From Rugalucina vietnamica (taxonomy: Eukaryota > Mollusca > Bivalvia > Lucinida > Lucinidae), in assembly GCA_964017185.1 (NCBI GenBank), contig OZ024875.1:26669456-26733455 (forward strand): a DNA stretch of 64,000 nucleotides. Reading direction: 5' to 3'. Position numbers and translations under genes: made by a program. Below are positions 11,211 through 24,636 of this stretch, in pieces. Under the pieces are notes generated by a model. The model worked only from the letters and a program-made list of their open reading frames with translations. It searched no databases and had not been told where the DNA came from. Within the stretch, counting starts at the first letter, position 1. The number at the start of each line of letters is the position of its first letter.

Positions 11211-14200
11211 AAAACCAGAGGACCAATGGTCCTGTAAACCCTCACTTGAGACATGAGATATATACATGTACCAATAAACATGTTAGACTAGAATGGTACA
11301 ATGCATGTATATAACCCTAGGGCAGGGTCAGAATAACTCCTGGAGTCAATGTCTTTTTCAAAATATAAAAATTCAGTCCATTTGCCAATTAACTGCAAGT
11401 TTTGTCCTTCAAATGACATTTTAACAATTTTCCCCATTCAAATGCATGGGCAATCTAAGTTCAAGTAAGTTGACCTTGCCGTGAAATAGGTCAAGGTCAT
11501 CCTTGTGTCATGATTTATACAAATTTTGTAGACCTCAAAATTTTGTAGACCTCAAATTTTGTAGACCTTAATGCTTCATGCCAAGTTTCAAAATCATAGG
11601 CCTTCTGGTTCTGAAGAAGATTGTTAAAAAATTTTGCTATTTATAGCCATGGCGGCCATCTTGGTCATGTGACCATGACCATTTATATAAACTTTCATTT
11701 CCTCTTCCTAAGGATGCTCCACATAAAGTTTGGCTTTGATTGGCTAGGCAGTTTCTGAGAAAAAGCTGTTTGAATATTATGGTCATATACATGTATATAG
11801 CTCCGGGGCAGGGGCAGACAACCACTGGGCCTAAAATATTTTCATAAGCATAAATCTTCTGTCCATTTGCTCATTCCTAGCAAGTTTTCTGCCATTACAT
11901 GACATTTTCCTATTTTTTCCCATTCAAATGCATAGGCCACCTAAGTTGACCTTGCTGTAAAATAGGTCAAGGTCATCCTAGGGTCATGATTTATATAAAT
12001 TTTGTAGAGCTCCATTCCCAGATGCTTCATACCAAGTTTCAAAATCATAGGCCTTCTGGTTCTGAAGAAGAGATTTTTAAACGTTTTTGCTAATCATAGC
12101 CATGGCGGCCATCTTGGTCATGTGACCTTGACCATTTATACAAACTTTCATCCCCTCTTCCTAAGGATGCTCCACAAAAAGTTTGGCTTTAATTGGCCTA
12201 GCGGTTTCAGAGAAGAAGATGTTTCAATATTATGGTCATATACATGTATATAGCCCCGGGGCAGGGGCAGACAACCCCCAGGGCCCAAAATATTTTCTTA
12301 AACGGGTCCTTCTTAGTTAAACTGCAACACCACTAGTGGAAATTTGGATGCAATAAAAATAACTTTTCAAAAGTGGGTGGGGTCAAATAGACAGTTGCAA
12401 ATGAAAAAGGATATGTTGAAATGACAAAATAAACAATTTTAGAGAATTATCTGGTCGTTTTCTATATTTTTTTTAATTTTCTTTTTCCAAAAAAGCCAAA
12501 TTTTCGGACGTTTTTTGTGACAAAAATTAGCACGAATTTTTAAGCATCAAAAATAGACTACCTTAGTACGCTTTTTCTGTATTCTTTTATTGTTAAACTG
12601 TAAACAATGAACTGATCTGTTATTTTAGCAATGATAATTTTGCTATTATATCTTCCTTGAAACTTACGAGGAGTTTGAAATATGCTGATCGGACGTTATG
12701 CTGTCGGTCAAAAAAAACATGTATTTTTACCGTTTTTCATCTCCTTAATCATGCTGCTTTTTCTTGCATTTGATATTGTAAGTTGTGTTTAAACACTCTT
12801 CCTTGCAATGTAATATGTCATTTGCAACGGGAAAGCAATACTAACTTTGCAAAAACGAACTACATAACTTACAATGAGTGTCGGTCATAATATTACGTAC
12901 TTAACTTCTCCCGTTAAATCGTCCTTGGGGCCGAAAATAGTGATGCGCAAATGTTGTGCATATACATGTACGTAATAAAACTGTGTACTACGTCATCGGT
13001 TTTTGAGGCATTCATTCCTTGCCGTTTGTTGCAAAACAAAAGTGCAATACCATCGGTCACATGTTTTATTGGAATTTACGTCCGTATCGAGTTTCATTTT
13101 TAATCACTACAACAGTTTGGTGACAAACTGCCCAGGGATGGCTGTTCATGCGTGCTTTTGTGAATTTTGTACTAAATGGGTATGTTTACATGTTCTCGAT
13201 GTCAGTTTGATTAAAAAATAAACGGATGTCATTAGATGACAATTACGAGATGATTCTCACGCATCAACTGTTACGTCCGAAACACAATGGTTGAGTTCGG
13301 TAGCGTTATAAACGGACAAGGATTCAGTCTTACCTTTGAATCAAATGCTTAACGTTTTTGAAGGTTATTGTTTCGACGATCAGGCAGACATCTCTATAAT
13401 GTCATTATTTGTTGGCTGCTTTCATTTGGACGTTGTATTTGACACTGCAAGGGTGTGTTGGGGACGTTGTTGTTGACAAGTTATGTAACGTCCATACCGA
13501 GATTAAATATATTCTGCATTCACACCAGAGATGATCATATTGTTAACAATGTATCCCTTAAAACAGTTGCAGTTTCTTACTTAGAGGGCGACTATCAGCT
13601 AATAGTTGCATAATGATGAAATGAGAAAGAAATGTTGCGGATGTTACTGCTTGACAGGTTGAATGGATGTAATTTTGACAATTATGTGCCAAAATGTCAT
13701 TGCTAAAAACAGCAATATATTGCAGCTGGATGCACACCAGATATTCACAACCTATGCTTTATAATTCCAAAATAGCTTTGGACATTGTATAATTTGTATT
13801 TATGAAAAACCCTTCTCTTGACACATTCAGCAAAAATCATTTAAGTTCGTGTTTTGGGTGACTTCCGTAACACTAGAACAAAACCTTATTTGCATATGAA
13901 ATTCTTGTATGGCAAAGAAAACTATGCTTTGAATTTATGAATATGTTTGGGAGTTACATACTCAAACAAAGAATGGAGTGTTTGTATAATGTTTACAGAT
14001 AATTTTCAGCACTTTGACATGTCAATGTAACATCCGTAACGATAAGTGACTGCTGAAGAAAATGTAAAAAACTGTGCTTACTTATGCAAGAACTATCTTT
14101 TTATGACAGATTTAGGCAAGATGAATAACTGCCCAATATTTCTAGGTAGAAATTGTTGCAAAAAAGTAGATTTTCAATTTTTGTATAAATGTCCAGAAAT

Positions 14201-15147
14201 GTTGCAGATTATCTCAGAAGGACCCATACATAAATCTTCTGTCCATTTGCTCATTTCTAGCAAGTTTTCTGCCATTTAATTACATTTTCCTATTTTTTCC
14301 CATTCCAATGCATGGGAGACCTAAGTTGATCTTGCCGTAAAATAGGTCAAGGTCATCCCACGGTCATGATTTATATAAACTTTGTAGAGCTCCATTTACA
14401 GATGCTTCACACTAAGTTTCAAAATCATAGGCCTTCTGGTTCTGAAGAAGATTAAAATTTTAAACGTTTTTGCAATTTATAGCCATGGCGGCCATCTTGG
14501 TCATGTGACCTTGACCATTTATATAAACTTTCATTCCCCCTTCCCAAGGATGCTCCATATGAAGTTTGGCTTTGATTGGCTTAGCGGTTTCAGAGAAGAA
14601 GATGTTTGGATATTATGGTCATATACATGTATATAGCCCCGGGGCAGGGGCAGGCAACCCCCCCAGGGGCTAAAATTTTCCATTAACATTAATCTTCTGT
14701 CCACTTGCCTATTCCCAGTAAGTTTTACCCATTAAATAGCATTTTACCATTTTTCCCATTCAAATGCATTGGGGACCTAAGTTGACCTTGCCGTAAAATA
14801 GGTCAAGGTCATCCTAGGGTCATGATTTATATAAAATATAATGGGCCCGCGTCCCCGATGCTACATACCAGGTTTCGTGGAAATCGGCACACTGGTTCTA
14901 AAGAAGAAGATTTTTAAAGGTTTTTGCTATTTATAGCCATGGTGGCCATCTTGGTCATGTGACCTGGACCATTTATATATACTTTCGTTCCCCCTTCATA
15001 AGGATACTGCACATGAAGTTTGGCTATGATTGGCCAAGCAGTTTCAGAGGAGAAGATCTTTGAAATTGTAGACAGACAACAACGGACGGACGAAGGAGCA
15101 TGGCCATCCTATAAGCTCACCTTGTGAGCCTTCGGCTCAGGTGAGCT
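11211..15147 (+). mobile_element. Composite repeat with ~455-bp units (copy 2), interrupted
   Basis: It starts AAACCAGAGGACCAATGGTC and ends at the GTGAGCCTTCGGCTCAGGTG hairpin. Two units precede and two follow an inserted element at 12304-14225. The next copy starts exactly where this one ends. Confidence 0.78.
12304..14225. mobile_element. TIR element (1.9 kb) inserted in composite copy 2
   Basis: GGGTCCTTCT at the left and AGAAGGACCC at the right are inverted, and the composite repeat resumes on both sides at the matching place (AAAATATTTTC / ATAAATCTTCTG). The inside has several ACGTCC-containing motifs and only short ORFs. The target duplication is not clear. Confidence 0.7.
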
Positions 15148-17993
15148 AAACCAGAGGACCAATGGTCCTGTAAACGCTCACCTGAGTCTGCTGCATATAC
15201 CAATAAACATGTTTGAATATTATGGTATTTAACCCCAGTGCAGGGGCAGATGAAGCCCTTGGGCTTTTTTCAGAATAATCAATATTCTGTCCATTTGCCA
15301 ATTTCTTGCTGGCTTTTCCCTTCAAATGACATTTTAACAGTTTTTCCCATTCAAATGCATGGGCAACCCATGTTGACCTTGCCATAAACTTGGTCAAGGT
15401 CATCACAGGGTCATGATTTATATACACATTGTAGTACTTTAGCCATGGATGCTTCACGCCAAGTTTCATTGAAATGAATCTATTGGTTTCAGAGAAGAAG
15501 ATATTTGAAGGGTTTTTACCATATATGGGCATGGCGGCCATCTTGGTCATGTGACCTAGATTATTAATATATACATTGGTTCCCCCATCCTATAGATGCC
15601 TCACATAAAATTTGGCTTCAATTGGCCAAGTGGTTTCAAAGGAGAAGATGTTTGAATATTATGGTAATATACATGTATATTGCCCCGGGGTGTGGGCATA
15701 TGAGCCCTTAGGTCAATTTTTTTTTTTCAGAATCATTAATATTTAGTCCTACTACCCATTTCCTGCAAGATTTTCACCTCAAATGACTTTTTAAAAGTTT
15801 TACCCATTCCAATGCATTGGCGACCCATGTTGACCTTGTCGTGAAATAGATCAAGGTCACCACAGGGTCATGATTTATATATACATTGTAGTACTTCAGC
15901 CATTGATGCTTCATGCCAAGTTTCTTTGAAATCGGTCCACCAGATTCGGAGAAGAAGATTTTTGAAGGGTTTTTACCATATATGGGCATGGCAGCCATCT
16001 TGGTCATGTGAACTAGATAATTTATATACATTAATTCCCCCATTCCATAGATGCTTCACATAAAATTTGGCTTTGATTCGCCAAGCGGTTTCAGAGGAGA
16101 AGAATGTTTGAATATTATGGTAATATACATGTATATTGCCCCAGAGTGGGGGCAGATGAGCCCCTGGGGTCCAAATTTTTTTCAAAATCATTAATATTCA
16201 GTCCTACTGCCCATTTCCTGCAAGACTTTCACTTTAGGCCACACCAAATAAATTAGTAGATGCTCATCCAATTTTTATGAAAAAATGGGGCGGGTGGGAG
16301 GTTTTTATTTTTTATTTTTTATTTTTCACACCTTCAGTCGATATTGTCAAACACCTACCAGTTTTGCATGTCAAATGGAAATAAATGAGTATAATCAAAA
16401 ACGTGTTGTTGTTTATTAACACCAGTTGTTTTGTTACTGCAAGAAATACAGAAATGACTAGGTTTTGGACTAGATTTGCTAATTAAATCTGGACTGAATT
16501 ACAGTAAATGAAATAAGCAATGACTAGATGGTCTATGGCTTTCAAGATACTAACTATTCTGGACAGCATAAAATATGCCAAAGTAAGCAATATCTTTCCA
16601 CAGAGGAACATACTGAGAATGAATTACCAACAGTAAAGATCCTGATCAGACTGCTAGCCTAGAAGCAGACTGATTTGGACCTGCACTCATCCTGAGATAC
16701 CTGTCCAAAAATTTAGTTTCTGCTGTCCAATGTTCCATTCCTGAACTCGTCAAAGAGATCGTTTTCACAGGCCCTTTTCACCCCATACCAGTCTTTGATG
16801 ATACTACAGCCTTTGCGAATACGCAGTAGCACAAACATGCCTACTTGGTTAGATTTCTAGGTGAATTGTGCCTCAAAACTCGCAAAAATTTGCACAAAAA
16901 CTGAAAAAGGCAAGTCTACTTTCATTTTCAAGTTTGCTCACATGGACGCTTTATGATTGCAAGCATCTTCCGGTTTTGATGGTTTCGGGTCGTTTCGACC
17001 CTGGTCCATTGCAACACCCCAAAAAGATTTTTTTTTTTCCAAATAAAAAAGTTCGGGGCGGGGGATTTTTCGGGGGGCGGGCGGGGATGAGCATCTACTA
17101 ATTTATTTGGTGTGGCCTTAAATGACATTTTAAAAGTTTTCCCTATTCAAATGCATTGGCGACCTATGTTGACCTTGCCTTAAAAAAAGGTCAAGGTCAT
17201 CACAGGGTCATGATTTATATACACATTGTAGTACTTGAGCCATCAATGCTTCATGCCAAGTTTCTTTGAAATCGATCCACCGGTTCTGGAGAAGAAGATT
17301 TTTGAAGAGTTTATACCATATATGGGCATTGCAACCAACTTGGTCATGTGACCTGGATTATTTATATACATATTGATTACCCCTTCACATTGATGCTTCA
17401 CATAAAATTTGGCTTTGATTGGCCAAGCGGTTTCAGAGGAGATGATGTTTGAATAATATACATGTATATTGCCCCGGGGTGGGGGCATATGAGCCCCTGA
17501 GGTCCATTTTTTTTTCAGAATCATTAATATTCAGTCTTACTGCTCATTTCCTGCAAGACTTTCACTTTAAATGACTTTAAATGACATTTTAAAAGTTTAC
17601 CCCATTCAAATGCATTGGCGACCTATGTTGACCTTGCCGTAAAATAGGTCAAGGTCATCACAGGGTCATGATTTATATATACATTGTAGTGCTTGAGCCA
17701 TCGATGCTTCATGCCAAGTTTCGTTGGAATCAGTCCACCGGTTTTGGAGAAGAAGATTTTTGAAGCGTTTTTACCATATATGGGCATGGCGGCCATCTTG
17801 GTCATGTGACCTGGATTTCTTATATATACATTGGTTCCCCCTTCCTATAGATGCTTCATATAAAATTTGGCTTTGGTTGGCCAAGCGGTTTCAGAGAAGA
17901 AGATCTTTGAAATTGTGGACGGACGGACGGACGGACGCCGGATCATGGCCATCCTATAAGCTCACCTTGTGAGCCTAACGGCTCAGGTGAGCT
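15148..17993 (+). mobile_element. Composite repeat with ~455-bp units (copy 3), interrupted
   Basis: It begins directly at the end of copy 2. Units have their TTGACCTTG at 15374, 15828, 17168 and 17628. They end with a GGACGGACGGACGGACG run and the hairpin CCTTGTGAGCC-TAACGGCTCAGG. An inserted element occupies 16237-17117. Confidence 0.78.
16237..17117. mobile_element. PIF/Harbinger-like TIR element (881 bp) with TTA duplication
   Basis: 33-bp perfect inverted ends start GGCCACACCAAATAAATTAG. TTA flanks both sides, and removing the element with one TTA restores the ACTTTAAATGAC seen in other units, so the boundaries are certain. A TWA duplication and GGCC start fit PIF/Harbinger. No transposase. 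Confidence 0.88.
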
Positions 17994-17998
17994 AAAAA

Positions 17999-18357
17999 GG
18001 ACCAATGGTCCTGTATTAGTGTAAATGCTCTCCTGGGATCTACCAATAAACATATTTGAATATTATGGTATTTAGCCCTAATGTCGGATGGATGAATCCC
18101 TGGTTTCATTTTTTTCAGAATAATCAATATGCCAATTTCCTGCAAGTTTTTTTCCTTCAAATAACATTTCCACAGCTTTACCTCATTCAAATGCATAGGC
18201 AAACTATGTTGACCTTGCCGTAAAATTGGTCAAGGTCATCACAGGGTTATGATTTATTGACAAATTGTCATATTATAGTCCCTGATGCTACATGCCAAGT
18301 TTCCTTAGAACTGGTTCAACGGTTGTAGAGATTTTTTTTAAGGGTTTTTACCATACA
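17999..18357 (+). mobile_element. Truncated composite repeat (copy 4)
   Basis: Begins at AGGACCAATGGTCCTGTA right after copy 3 and stops within the first unit, where unrelated CAGGGGTCCAGC sequence begins. Confidence 0.6.
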
Positions 18358-19936
18358 TGCAGGGGTCCAGCATAAAAAATCGCCAAAAGTTGTCAGATTT
18401 CACCATATGTAACAGTAACATTGAAAGAGAAGTCGACTTAGCCCTATTTTTTCAGATTTCAAAACTTTACTTTCCATTTTGATCACAGTGATTCACTTGT
18501 TCGATTGTCTACCAAGAAAGGATTTCCGACAATGGTTGATATTCATGCGAACAAGCATCGATATAGGGCATAACAACACTCATCTTTCTTGATTTTAAGC
18601 TTAAAATCTACCGAGCCAAGTGATCTGACAAGTTTAAACTTTTGACAAAAACTTTGTAAAATACAATAACCAGAGGACCAATGGTCCTGTAAACGCTCAC
18701 CTGAGTCTGCTGCATATACCAATAAACATGTTTGAATATTATGGTATTTAACCCCAGTGCAGGGGCAGATGAAGCCCTTGGGCCGTTTTCTTTTTTCAGA
18801 ATAATCAATATTCTGTCCATTTGCCAATTTCTTGCTGGCTTTTCCCTTCAAATGACATTTTAACAGTTTTTCCCATTCAAATGCATGGGCAACCCATGTT
18901 GACCTTGCCATAAACTTGGTCAAGGTCATCACAGGGTCATGATTTATATATACATTGTAGTACTTTAGCCATGGATGCTTCACGCCAAGTTTCATTTAAA
19001 TCAATCTATTGGTTTCAGAGAAGAAGATATTTGAAGGGTTTTTACCATATATGGGCATGGCCGCCATCTTGGTCATGTGACCTAGATTATTAATATACAA
19101 ATTGGTTCCCCCATCCTATAGATGCTTCACATAAAATTTGGCTTCAATTGGCCAAGTGGTTTCAGAGGAGAAGATGTTTGAATATTATGGTAATATACAT
19201 GTATATTGCCCCAGGGTGTGGGCACACGAGCCCTTAGGTCCAATTTTTTTTCAGAATCATTAATATTTAGTCCTACTACCCATTTCCTGCAAGATTTTCA
19301 CCTCAAATGACTTTTTAAAAGTTTTCCCCATTCCAATGCATTGGCGACCTATGTTGACCTTGTCGTAAAATAGATCAAGGTCACCACAGGGTCATGATTT
19401 ATATACACATTGTAGTACTTCAGCCATTGGTACTTCATGCCAAGTTTCTTTGAAATCGGTCCGCCAGATTCGGAGAAGAAGATTTTTGAAGGGTTTTTAC
19501 CATATATGGGCATGGCAGCCATCTTGGTCATGTGAACTAGATAATTTATATATACATTAATTCCCCCATTCCATAGATGCTTCACATAAAGTTTGGCTTT
19601 GATTCGCCATGCGGTTTCAGAGGAGAAGATGTTTGAATATTATGGTAATATACATGTATATTGCCCCGGGGTGGGGGCAGATGAGCCCCTGGGGTCCAAT
19701 TTTTTTCAGAATCATTAATATACCATCCTACTGCCCATTTCCAGCAAGACATTCACTTTAAATGACATTTTAAAAGTTTCCCCTATTCAAATGCATTGGC
19801 GACGTATGTTGACCTTGCTGTTAAGAAAAGGTGAAGGTCATCACAGGGTCATGATTTATATACACATTGTAGTGCTTGAGCCATCGATGCTTCATGCCAA
19901 GTTTCTTTGAAATTGATCCACCGGTCCTGGAGAAGA

Positions 19937-21955
19937 CAGAGATCTCGAGGACGCCAGAATCGGAGTCCCGGGACGAGAAAACTCGTGCCCGTACGCATAA
20001 TTCTGCCAAGAGATGATTCCCGGGACGCAAGATTTTTTCGCCGTGAGACGTCCCAAAATTCCCATCTTTACCTTGGTTTTGTTGTTTATTAGCTCCAAGA
20101 ATCAATTATCTCCAATCAAGATAGGGATTACTCAAATTAACGGTGTTGTCCCAATGCAAATTAGACATGCTATAAAGTTTCACGCCTCCGGCGTCTGATC
20201 TATGTGACAGTCACGTTCAAAACACGTGTCTTTGTCTAAACATGTTACGGTTGATCGGTCAACTACAATAAAACAATTTACTTCTTCAACAGTCATAAAA
20301 TCTTGTGAAAACCTAGCGATTTTCATTTAAAAATCAATTGAACAACATAAACAATTAAAAAAAGCAAAAATTTTATACTTTTGGACCGATTTTTGAAATG
20401 TCATATTAGTTTTCGCGACTTTAGAATTTTGAAAAAAATCGTGATTATTTGTTAGTTCTTGTTGCCTCTAAATCATAATCAGGGTTCGAAGTGCCCATCT
20501 CTCCCCGGGTTTACCCATGGGTTTTACCCGGGTAAACCCGGGTTGGGCTTTAAGCCTTATTTTGAAAAAGTGGGTACTTAGTGGGTCCTCACTATTTTTG
20601 ATGTTCACATTTGTGTATTTTACAGTAATTTGACAGACAAAAAAAATTTTTTTTCTTTAAAAACATATTATACTTCCTACTAAAGTGTACTTTATATTAC
20701 ATCCTCTAAAATTCCATGACACCATCAATTTTGAATATTAGTAGGAGCTAATGATAGTTTTAGAACTGTACTTCAATGAAAGCTAGCAATGAAAGTATAT
20801 CATCAATCAGTCTCTCACATTTAATAGACAATTGCTTTAATCCTTTGTGTTTTCACCTAATTATTGCTCTAGGAAGTGTTGATAACACTTTTATAACAAT
20901 ACCCCATATGACACCTATTTAGGCACTGCTAAAATGAGGTGTTAACTAATTGTTTGGTATGTTTGTTCTAAATTTATGTCACATAGTTGACTGCCTTGTA
21001 TGTCTAGCTGTAATGACATCTGGCATGGTAGTTAAATGATGAATTATAGGTAAAATGTGACTTACCTAGATTTATCTGATTATTTTTATGGCACTAGAAA
21101 TATCTTTCACCATTCTCTTATCATAAGTCTGTCACAGACCAAGTCTTTCTTCTGTGCATGTCGATCAGCCATTTAGTAACAACAACAAAAAAAAACTCAA
21201 CGAGAAGTTAAAACCTCAGTATCTTTTCAATTTTGTCTAATCGTCAAACACCCCTAATGCAATTTTGCCAGCTTGGTTAGATAGCTGATTGTTCTTTTGG
21301 GATTGCTTCACACAAACCAAATAGGTTGTTCAAATGAGATAAATTTAAATGTCTTGTTACTTGTACATTCATTTGTAAAATGCCTTACTATCTTGCTCAG
21401 TACTCGAGTATCATCATTAGATATAAAGATCATAAAATTTCTAATACTGGTCACTACCCGCTACCCAGTGGGTATACGGGTTTACCCGCAGAAACCCACT
21501 GGGTTGGGTTTTATGGTTTAATACCCGGGTTTTTCGAACCCTGATCATAATTTGTAAGTAAAACTTTGTTTAAAGTGATCAAAAGAGGTTAAGTGTCCAA
21601 AATTTAGTAATTAAGATGCAAGCCAATCTTATAATTCTTACCAAATTGACAGTAGGAAATCCAGCCTTTGAGGGGTCACCCCTCATTGACATCCCAAACT
21701 CATTATTGAACAGGCGAAAGTAAATGATTTTCACCTAACATTATATGATAGACAGATGTAACAGAAAGGCTTTGTCTACAAAAGGAGCTAATTTTGGAGT
21801 GCATTACACACATTTCTTGGTTTTACCTAGTCGAGTAAAAATTAGGATTGTTATTGAGTTTCTATAGTGGGACTCCTAAATTTTGTCTGGGACTCCTACT
21901 TTTTCTTTTGGAGGAGTCCCGGACTCCTGTTTTCAAAATCCTAGTGAGATCCCTG
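19937..21955. mobile_element. Inserted TIR element with CAGRGATCTC ends
   Basis: The left end CAGAGATCTC and right end GAGATCCCTG are inverted with one mismatch, and the composite unit resumes on both sides (CTGGAGAAGA / GAAGATTTTTGAAGG). CAG/CTG ends are hAT-like, but an 8-bp duplication is not evident. A second element lies inside it. Confidence 0.6.
20480..21543. mobile_element. hAT-like TIR element (1064 bp) with 8-bp duplication
   Basis: CAGGGTTCGAA and TTCGAACCCTG are inverted ends flanked by ATCATAAT on both sides, an 8-bp duplication as hAT elements make. GGGTTTACCCATGGGTTTAC and GGGTTGGG motifs mark both subterminal regions. No transposase. It lies within the element at 19937-21955. 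Confidence 0.87.
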
Positions 21956-22790
21956 GAAGATTTTTGAAGGGTTTTTACCATATATGGGCATTGCAGCCAT
22001 CTTCGTCATGTGACCTGGATTATTTATATACACATTGATTACCCCTTCCTATTGATGCTTCACATAAAATTTGGCTTTGATTGGCCAAGCGGTTTCAGAG
22101 ATGATGATGTTTGAATATTATGGTAATATACATGTGTATTGCCTCTGGGTGGGGGCATATGAGCCCCTGGGGTCCAATTTTTTTCAGAATCATTAATATT
22201 CAGTCTTACTGCCCATTTCTTGCACTTTAAATGACATTTTAAAAGTTTTCCCCATTCAAATGCATTGGCGACCTATGTTGACCTTGCCGTAAAATAGGTC
22301 AAGGTCATCACAGGGTCATGATTTATATATACATTGTAGTGCTTGAGCCATCAACGCTTCGTGCCAAGTTTCGTTGAAATCAGTCCACCAGTTCTGGAGA
22401 AGAAGATTTTTGAAGGGTTTTTACCATATATGGGCATGGCGGCCATCTTGGTCATGTGACCTGGATTTCTTATATACACATTGGTTCCCCCTTCCTATAG
22501 ATGCTTCATATAAAATTTGGCTTTGGTTGGCCAAGCGGTTTCAGAGAAGAAGATCTTTGAAATTGTGGACGGACGACGGCGGACGGATCATGGCCATCCT
22601 ATAAGCTCACCTTGTGAGCCTAACGGCTCAGGTGAGCTAAAAACTGCTACCAATGACCCATTACGTGAGAGCCTTGGTCGGGGCAATGCCAAACAAACAG
22701 TTTCTTAGGCCCGAGACAGTGTTGCCTTCCATATGAACTGAGACTCTCTTTTAAAATAATAATAATGATGACTTTATTTATAGAGGATGC

Positions 22791-23154
22791 CAGGGGTCCT
22801 GCTGGCCTTGAAAAATAGGGAGAAATCACTTCTCCCTCCAAGAAAGTTAGGGAGAAGTTTTGGAACCTAGGGAGAAGTGACAAATAAAGCGACCTATGAT
22901 ACGGAATTGGATTATTTCCACTAAAATAAAATCCTTGATTTGAAATGTTTGAAGTGTTGACAGGTAGGGATAAAGTTCTAGTTGATTGCACAAGACTTCG
23001 TTTGATGATACATTTTTTGCTTGCACAAGTAGAGCTTTTAAAAAAGTTGCAGAAATTGCAGGCGAAGTTTTAGTAGCCCTTGGGGCTCCCCAGGGCGATT
23101 CCTGGGCTCCTAGGGCGAAGTTTTTCGCCATAGAGCCCAGTAACTGGACCCCTG
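22791..23154. mobile_element. hAT-like MITE (364 bp) with 8-bp duplication
   Basis: CAGGGGTCC and GGACCCCTG are inverted ends, flanked on both sides by GAGGATGC. Subterminal GGGAGAAG motifs at the left are not matched at the right. Confidence 0.85.
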
Positions 23155-23162
23155 GAGGATGC

Positions 23163-24499
23163 TCAGTTGGACTAATCCAATCTTCCCTGAGGTCCTCTCT
23201 TCAACAAAATATATACAAATTATATTGCTGAAGGGGACTTAAATTTGATAATCATTTCAGTGCCTTTCAGATCTCGACCCCACTCGAGGGTCAAGAACGC
23301 GTATTAGGGAAATCGCCTATTTTTTCTGGTCAGACAGAATCTTGTTGGGTCAGACAGAAAATCCGACTCTGTCTGACCGAGTGTCCTGCAAGGTTTCACA
23401 AACTTTGGCGAACACTGCAATGCTTGTCCGATTGTTTGTCATTTTCAGTAATCTCCGTCTTGTCCAGAAAATCCAGAAAATATTTTCTTCTTGTCGGGAT
23501 CTGTCTTCTGGACGTCAAAGATCATGCATCAATACATGGAAGCTTTTGTATTTGAATTTTAGGTGAACCCCGCGAAACTGAAGTCACTTTTGCCACATGG
23601 GTATATAACAACATGGCCACACAAATGCGGTAGTCACAAACTATTGACATATGTCTTGTAATTTTCATCATAACAGGGTTGCAGGGGAAGAGTTTTGGAA
23701 GTTGTTGAGGTAGAATAAATTTAAAGTATTGCTCATGACTTTTGTGTGTTTGCTATTTTCTGTTTACATAAGGGCCGTGATACAGGAGCAAGCCAGTATA
23801 ATTAAACAGTAAAATTTCTTGCATGCGTAATCATGGTAATATTCTGTTTCAGTTTGAAACAAATCATTGAAATGGATAATATCCATCAACTTAAAATGTA
23901 CCAATTTTCTAAACATTTAACATTTAAAAACCGATTTTCCTGTCATGCGGATTAGCGGCATTGTCCGCACGACGTTAGTGCCGACAACTAGAGATTATCA
24001 CATGGGCATTTTGGTTATTGCCCGCAGTATCAACCCGAGACTCCATTATCAAGCCCGAGAGCTTTAGCTCAAGGGCTGATATTGGTCAATGGTTGATACT
24101 AAGGGCAATGCCCAAAATGTCCATGTTATAATCTGTTTATCACATCTTCCAAATCTTCTATTCAGCGCCACAAAAAAAGACGTAACGTCATTTAAACTGA
24201 CTCACATTTTTCTTGGTGTGACACCGTCGCATGCGGGCATGATAACCCAATACCGCGAGGTCAAATACTAAGAAGAGAAAATACAGAGTGCCTCTATAGC
24301 CGTTGTAGCTTATACGGAATTCTCGCTGTTTAAAATACATGGTTTCCTGTTATCAGCCCGCCCGTGCCGATAACCACAGGGCAGGAATCACATTATCACA
24401 TATTCAAACTTGAGGTTATCGCTGGAAATATAAGCTTAAGTATGTGATAAGCAGAATTAGCCGGCACGACCATCATGCGGATAGACCCTGCGGATAGCC
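23163..24499. other. Unassigned intergenic stretch
   Basis: No gene recognised. It contains GGTCAGACAGAATC repeats at 23328-23375. An imperfect inverted repeat at 23992-24134 is built on GATTATCACATGGGCATTTTGG and its partner CCAAAATGTCCATG. The right part is probably the body of the SINE at 24500. Confidence 0.4.
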
Positions 24500-24590
24500 A
24501 GTGTCATCGCCAGTGGGGTTCGAACCTACATGGCAGAGGTAATGGCAGAGGTATATAGCTAGTCAGAATCCATATGCACTACCGACATTG
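24500..24590 (-). mobile_element. tRNA-derived SINE head
   Basis: On the minus strand, GTCGGTAGTGCATATGGATT (A-box-like) is followed about 50 bp later by a B box, GGTTCGAACCC. The body may extend left to about 23940. It lies in the presumed intron after the small basic exon. Confidence 0.55.
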
Positions 24591-24636
24591 AAACACAAAA
24601 CAATAAATGACACAAACAAATTTACAAGTGACTTAC

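Larger units (their letters stand above)
18665..22639 (+). mobile_element. Composite repeat with ~455-bp units (copy 5), interrupted
   Basis: It starts ACCAGAGGACCAATGGTCCT and ends with the same TAACGGCTCAGGTGAGCT hairpin as copy 3. Its units closely match copy 3, so the two share recent ancestry. A nested pair of insertions occupies 19937-21955. Confidence 0.78.

Noticed and set aside
15146..15550. 134-aa minus-strand ORF (a 150-aa partner lies at 18543-18995)
   Set aside because: Both come from the antisense of the composite repeat units and contain repeat-encoded strings such as TKMAAMPIYG. No conserved domain.
19937..21955. Calling the outer insertion a certain hAT element
   Set aside because: The ends are hAT-like, but the 8 bases on each side (GGAGAAGA and GAAGATTT) do not match as a duplication.
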